Assembly (NCBI GenBank): GCA_017416505.1
Contig: JAFQCI010000048.1
Coordinates: 1 to 46,602 of the forward strand
DNA length: 46,602 nt
Reading direction: 5' to 3'
Origin: Lachnospiraceae bacterium
GTDB lineage: Bacteria > Bacillota_A > Clostridia > Lachnospirales > Lachnospiraceae
The notes beneath the pieces are model-generated. The model did not search any database and had not been told where the DNA came from. It worked only from the letters and a program-made list of their open reading frames with translations. Position 1 is the stretch's first letter. Each line of letters begins with the position of its first letter. The position numbers and the translations under genes were made by a program. This document shows, one piece after another, positions 43,411 through 46,602 of this stretch.

Positions 43411-43439
43411 ATTATATTATGGCAAATATCTATTGTCAA
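43411..43439 (-). promoter_or_regulatory. Consensus sigma-A promoter of the FtsX-type exporter operon
   Basis: TTGACA and TATAAT, both perfect, 17 bp apart on the minus strand. Such a strong promoter is usually held down by a repressor; the PadR gene is divergent and an inverted repeat covers the -35 box. Confidence 0.8.
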
Positions 43440-43445
43440 CCAATA
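43431..43445. promoter_or_regulatory. Candidate PadR operator
   Basis: TATTG-N5-CAATA is a perfect inverted repeat that covers the -35 box of the exporter promoter, inside the 152-bp region between PadR and the exporter genes. PadR proteins usually bind such sites next to their own gene. Assignment is inference. Confidence 0.5.
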
Positions 43446-43462
43446 TTTATATTATCTAGGTA

Positions 43463-43491
43463 TTGTTTTTTCTAATTATTCTTGTTATAGT
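43463..43491 (+). promoter_or_regulatory. Promoter of the PadR gene
   Basis: TTGTTT and TATAGT, 17 bp apart, 30 bp upstream of the PadR start codon. Confidence 0.5.
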
Positions 43492-43521
43492 TATAAAAAA
43501 ATTAATTTGGGGTGTGAGCAA

Positions 43522-43884
43522 ATGGCTCGAGATGATAGCTTGAAAAGAGGAAAAAATAATATTGAGATGATTTTATTGAGTATCCTCTGTGATGGAGATT
43601 ATTATGGATACCAATTAACACAATTGGTTAATGAATATTCCAAAAATATGATATCTATCCCCGAAGGTTCTTTATACCCTGCGCTATATCGTTTGCAGGA
43701 AAACGAATATATTAGTGCTGATAAACGTTTGGTCGGAAAACGTCTGGAAAGAATATATTATCATATAGAAGCATCTGGTAAAAATTATTTAAAGACGTTA
43801 ATTGAGGATTACAATTATTTAAACGATGCAATTCAAAACATCTTGAGCCGAACTAGCCACGAGGAGGTTTTTTTAGATGAGTAA
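43522..43884 (+). CDS. PadR family transcriptional regulator
   Basis: 120 residues. Winged-helix text typical of PadR: NIEMILLSILCDGDYYGYQLTQLV, then ISIPEGSLYPALYRLQENEYI and KRLERIYYHIEASGKNYLKTL. The ATG at 43522 has GGGGTG 7 bp ahead and is preferred to a TTG at 43507. It is divergent from the exporter genes and overlaps the next gene by 8 bp. PadR usually represses an exporter until a drug or peptide binds it, so it probably controls both directions. Confidence 0.92.
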   Translation: MARDDSLKRGKNNIEMILLSILCDGDYYGYQLTQLVNEYSKNMISIPEGSLYPALYRLQENEYISADKRLVGKRLERIYYHIEASGKNYLKTLIEDYNYLNDAIQNILSRTSHEEVFLDE

Positions 43885-44266
43885 CGAAACAAAAGATTTT
43901 CTTTATTTAGTTAAGTTAGCATTTCCAGTTTTCGAGAAGAAAGAAAAACGTTTTTTTCTTGATTTTACATCTTCAGTCAACGATTATGCATTATCTTTTC
44001 CAAACTGTACCAAAGAAAGTTTGATATCATATTTTGGAGAGCCTAAAGATATCGTTATTACATATTTTAACAACATGGATTCTAGTGTTTATTTTACTAT
44101 AATGAAAAGAACTCGACGTATAAAGCAAATATTCACCCTATCCATCATTTCCCTCCTCATTATGTTAATAACCACCTTTTGTTTTTGGATATCAGCGAAG
44201 AATAGTTATGATAATGCAACCATTGACAACGTAGAAATAACTATAACTGAATCAATTAGTGAATAG
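43877..44266 (+). CDS. HAAS-domain membrane protein (DUF6120-like)
   Basis: 129 residues. The N-terminal HAAS-like helical domain (FLYLVKLAFPVFEKKEKRFFLDF, ... LISYFGEPKDIVITYF) is followed by a single helix (IFTLSIISLLIMLITTFCFWI) and a short outer tail. This domain is typically encoded right after PadR regulators next to ABC exporters and is thought to be a sensor or modulator. GAGGAGG precedes the ATG; it overlaps padR by 8 bp. Confidence 0.8.
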   Translation: MSNETKDFLYLVKLAFPVFEKKEKRFFLDFTSSVNDYALSFPNCTKESLISYFGEPKDIVITYFNNMDSSVYFTIMKRTRRIKQIFTLSIISLLIMLITTFCFWISAKNSYDNATIDNVEITITESISE

Positions 44267-44292
44267 AAAAAATTATTATTCTATAATAAAAT

Positions 44293-44337
44293 GGTAATGA
44301 GCCTCAATCATTCAACCAATCCTTGAAGCTCGTTACC
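44293..44337 (+). terminator. Terminator of the PadR operon
   Basis: GGTAATGAGC pairs with GCTCGTTACC (10 bp, one G-U), with TCAA and TTGA pairing further inside. It lies 27 bp past the HAAS-like gene and close to the 3' end of the group II intron. Confidence 0.65.
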
Positions 44338-44419
44338 AACTTGATAAATAAGAATAAAAATTACTTTTCCTTCCTCTTTGTCGAGTAAGTAAGAGGGCTT
44401 TCACCTCAAACTTCTCACG

Positions 44420-44453
44420 GAACCGTACGTGAAAGTCTCCCTTCATACGGCTC
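44420..44453 (-). ncRNA. Group II intron domain V
   Basis: A 34-nt hairpin: GAGCCGTATG at the 5' side, CGTACGGTTC at the 3' side, upper stem GAAGG/CTTTC with a GAGA-type loop, and the catalytic AGC triad. This is the catalytic core of the intron ribozyme. Confidence 0.9.
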
Positions 44454-44460
44454 TTATCAT

Positions 44461-45702
44461 TTAACAATACGAATACATTTTGCTCCAATGAGCAAATAAC
44501 TTAGGCTCTCGTTTTCTTACAGACAAGAGCCATTTCTCTGCCCTTCGTCTGTGTCCACGGAAATTTTTATACTTAAACATTGCCCATTTTACTAATCTGC
44601 GCTCTATGCACTGAAGCGTATATTTCATCGCTGAAGGATTGAATTTTCCAAAATAATTCATCCAACCTCTCAACATCGGATTTAAAATTTCTGCAATCAT
44701 ATTGATTTTACACCCAGTTTTCTTATGGATTTCTAACGATTTTATCTTATCCCTGAATGTTTTAGCTGACATCTTACTGACCGATGCAATAAAGTTTGAA
44801 CGCATTTTCCCATCTTTACACCTAATGTATACAGCTTTGAAGGTATATCCAAGAAAATCGAACTCTGTTAAATCCTCATCCCTCGTTCTATCCTTGTCTT
44901 TGCAGTACACAATTCTTGTTTTTATCGGATGTAGTTCAAGTTTGCACTCTGCAAATCTCTTTACCAAACACTCTTTTATAAAAAGAGCCTCTTCTTTAGT
45001 TTTACAATGCACAACTCCATCATCTGCATATCTTTCAAATGGCGCCTGTGGAAAATTTCTTTTCATCCACATATCAAAGACATAATGTAAGAACATATTC
45101 GCAAGCACAGGACTAATAACTCCACCCTGTGGTGTTCCCGCATTTCGCTCTATTACCTCACCATTTCTCAATACAAAAGGAGTTTTGAGCCACCTTTCAA
45201 TGTACATGCATATCCACACTTCTTTGACATGTCTTCGCACAACTCTCATTAGTAACTCATGGTCAATGTTATCAAATAGACCTTTCACGTCCAATTCTAT
45301 TACATAATCATAGCGCCAACATCTCTTTCTTGTCATCTCTATCGCATCTAGAGCTGACTTGTTAGGTCTATATCCATAAGAGTCATCACAAAACATTGGC
45401 TCTACTGCACTTTCCACGTACATTCTTGCCACCATTTGCGCCACTCTATCTGTTATAGTTGGTATCCCTAATCGTCTGACACCACCTGTCTTCTTTGGTA
45501 TTTCTACCGCCATTACAGGGGATGGAAAATAACTGCCAGAACTCATTCTGTTCCATATTTTATAGAGGTTGTTATTAAGTTTTTCCTCAAACTTCTCAAA
45601 ATCGATACCGTCTATTCCGGCACTCCCTTTATTAGCCTTAACTCTTTTGTATGCTTCAATGACAGCCCTCTTTGGTATATCGTATTGCTTGCTCTCGTTC
45701 AT
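44461..45702 (-). CDS. ltrA: Group II intron reverse transcriptase/maturase
   Basis: 413 residues. RT motifs in order: NKGSAGIDGIDFEKF, SYFPSPVMAVEIPKKTGGVRRLGIPTI as the thumb-side start (shown only in part), YGYRPNKSALDAIE, VIELDVKGLFDNIDH with the first catalytic Asp, AGTPQGGVISPVLANMFLH, FERYADDGVV (YADD 225-228), and FDFLGYTF. The C-terminal maturase domain GWMNYFGKFNPSAMK ... LVKWAMFKYKNFRGHRR is present. No endonuclease domain follows. The ATG at 45702 has AGGAGG 5 bp ahead. It splices its host RNA and copies it into DNA at a new site. Length and motifs fit the compact bacterial class without endonuclease. Confidence 0.94.
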   Translation of the reverse strand: MNESKQYDIPKRAVIEAYKRVKANKGSAGIDGIDFEKFEEKLNNNLYKIWNRMSSGSYFPSPVMAVEIPKKTGGVRRLGIPTITDRVAQMVARMYVESAVEPMFCDDSYGYRPNKSALDAIEMTRKRCWRYDYVIELDVKGLFDNIDHELLMRVVRRHVKEVWICMYIERWLKTPFVLRNGEVIERNAGTPQGGVISPVLANMFLHYVFDMWMKRNFPQAPFERYADDGVVHCKTKEEALFIKECLVKRFAECKLELHPIKTRIVYCKDKDRTRDEDLTEFDFLGYTFKAVYIRCKDGKMRSNFIASVSKMSAKTFRDKIKSLEIHKKTGCKINMIAEILNPMLRGWMNYFGKFNPSAMKYTLQCIERRLVKWAMFKYKNFRGHRRRAEKWLLSVRKREPKLFAHWSKMYSYC

Positions 45703-46215
45703 CAAATCCTCCTAGTTTTCTAGTTGTTCTCAAATTCAAGCTAAATGATGCCATCCCTTTGCTCCATCACCATTACAGTGACTTCATAACTACTACGAAT
45801 GACTCCGCCCCTACAGTCTACTTTTCTACTTTCGGTCTTGCCTTTCTACGACTTGTACCTTTTCGATTTTCATTAGTCTGTAGGTTCCCATGTTTCACAC
45901 AGAAGCCTAATACATGCTCATGCCATCTTAATGCCGTTCCACAGATAATCAGCGTTACAGGTATCCATTATCTTTGTCCCCACCTAGTGCTGAAAAGTGA
46001 GTTTTGCAGAAGTCTTACGCTTTCGACACTTCATCAATGGTTCACTTCCGTTCATCTTCATGTATCCTATCTGACTATTAGTTTATAGCCTTTTCTCTAA
46101 TCGCTTACTACCATAGGCTTGACTACAGCAGCATTAGAGTGATTTGACAGATTTGCCTGTTCAATCCCTGTCGAAGGACCTACCTTCATCTTCTGTGCGC
46201 CTTTCATGGCACACC

Positions 46216-46248
46216 AGAACCGTACGTGCGGTTTTCCCACATCCAGCT
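46216..46248 (-). other. Domain V-like remnant of a second group II intron
   Basis: Minus-strand AGCTGGATGTGGGAAAACCG followed by CACGTACGGTTCT can fold like domain V: AGCTG with CGGTT, and TGTGG with CCGCA around GAAAA. It shares CACGTACGGTTC exactly with domain V at 44420-44453. It ends one base before the 5' end of the intact intron, so the intron probably sits in, or right after, the tail of an older one. The rest of 46249-46602 shows no gene; the only other mark is the palindrome at 46514-46534. Confidence 0.45.
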
Positions 46249-46513
46249 TATGCAAAACTAATACATCTAGATTTGTCAGCTGATATGTTAACATATATTT
46301 TCAACTCAACAAGTGTTAAAGTATTTTCGGACATGATTAAAACCATCCCATATATAACCCTTCTTTTCCCTCTCCTCTCCAAAAAAAAATCCTTCCTTGC
46401 CCCTCTTTGTAACTCATGTTAAAATAAACCTGAATCCGTGAAACTCATTTATTCTTACTTTATAAGAACTCTTGAAAATTAAGGATAAAATGAGCTTTAA
46501 TTAGTTGATTTCA

Positions 46514-46534
46514 TTTTCACCCAATGGGTGAAAA
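46514..46534. promoter_or_regulatory. Palindrome near the right edge
   Basis: TTTTCACCC-AAT-GGGTGAAAA is a perfect 9-bp inverted repeat with a 3-bp centre, followed by four more As. It could be an operator or a terminator whose gene lies beyond the edge. No coding region was found between 46249 and 46602. Confidence 0.35.
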
Positions 46535-46602
46535 AAAATATGAATACATCTCTTTTTTTATTTATTTCATACGCCTCATATAGTAAAATATAGGTATTAA
46601 CT

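Larger units (their letters stand above)
44380..46214 (-). mobile_element. Group II intron
   Basis: About 1.8 kb. The 5' end is set at the minus-strand GTGTGCC at 46214, which pairs with GGCGCAC seven bases later as the start of domain I. Domains I to III fill 46214 to about 45706, the reverse-transcriptase frame is in domain IV, domain V is at 44420-44453, and a domain VI hairpin follows, ending near 44380 at ACTCGAC. No exon gene is interrupted on the left: the PadR operon terminator lies there. Ends are inferred from motifs and should be right to a few bases. All parts needed for splicing and mobility look present. Confidence 0.85.

Noticed and set aside
45672..46088. Plus-strand reading frame of 138 codons in the intron's RNA domains
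   Set aside because: This part is the structured non-coding part of a group II intron on the other strand; the frame has no support.
1..46602. CRISPR arrays, tRNA and rRNA genes
   Set aside because: No regularly spaced repeats, no tRNA-like cloverleaf with a T-loop motif and no rRNA sequence were recognised on reading both strands.

Overview
The window is AT-rich chromosomal DNA from a low-GC Gram-positive anaerobe, most likely a gut Lachnospiraceae or related Clostridia. Pointers are strong AGGAGG ribosome-binding sites, lipoprotein boxes of the LxGC type, sigma-A promoters, a LytTR/LiaF pair, a PadR/HAAS-regulated ABC exporter, a type II Wadjet system and a clostridial secondary-alcohol dehydrogenase. 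No rRNA, tRNA or CRISPR array is visible.

Layout. 1-6.5 kb holds small, mostly poorly known genes: an RlaP-type nucleotidyltransferase, two lipoproteins, a DUF2809 membrane protein, a VanZ-like protein with an unusually structured leader, and a decayed gene fragment. 6.7-18.7 kb is a one-direction minus-strand block: AraC-type regulator, NADP-type secondary-alcohol dehydrogenase, complete oligopeptide ABC importer (SBP, two permeases, two ATPases), MFS transporter, AmtB ammonium channel fused to a PII domain, and a class III aminotransferase. Two leaders in this block, before the regulator and before the SBP gene, carry nearly the same 25-nt sequence running into an intrinsic terminator. They look like a shared antitermination element, possibly of the ANTAR type. 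The block reads as nitrogen or peptide scavenging with aminotransferase and dehydrogenase steps.

18.8-27.1 kb holds a MacB/LolCDE-like exporter with its own lipoprotein, a PfkB sugar kinase, a LytTR regulator with a LiaF-like membrane protein, and a MATE pump whose leader ends in a long terminator hairpin. 27.5-30.3 kb holds small plus-strand genes, including a two-cysteine-pair HExxH protein. 30.4-31.8 kb holds RtcB RNA ligase and a small partner.

32.0-40.1 kb is a complete type II Wadjet operon (jetABCD) with its own promoter and a long hairpin at the predicted transcript start. 40.3-44.3 kb is a second FtsX-type ABC exporter facing a PadR regulator and a HAAS-like protein. 44.4-46.2 kb is a full-length group II intron with its reverse transcriptase. 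Directly upstream of its 5' end lies what looks like domain V of another group II intron.

The most rewarding items for follow-up are the paired attenuator leaders, the VanZ leader that can hide its own ribosome-binding site, the MATE leader, the AmtB-PII fusion and the Wadjet operon with its 5' hairpin.
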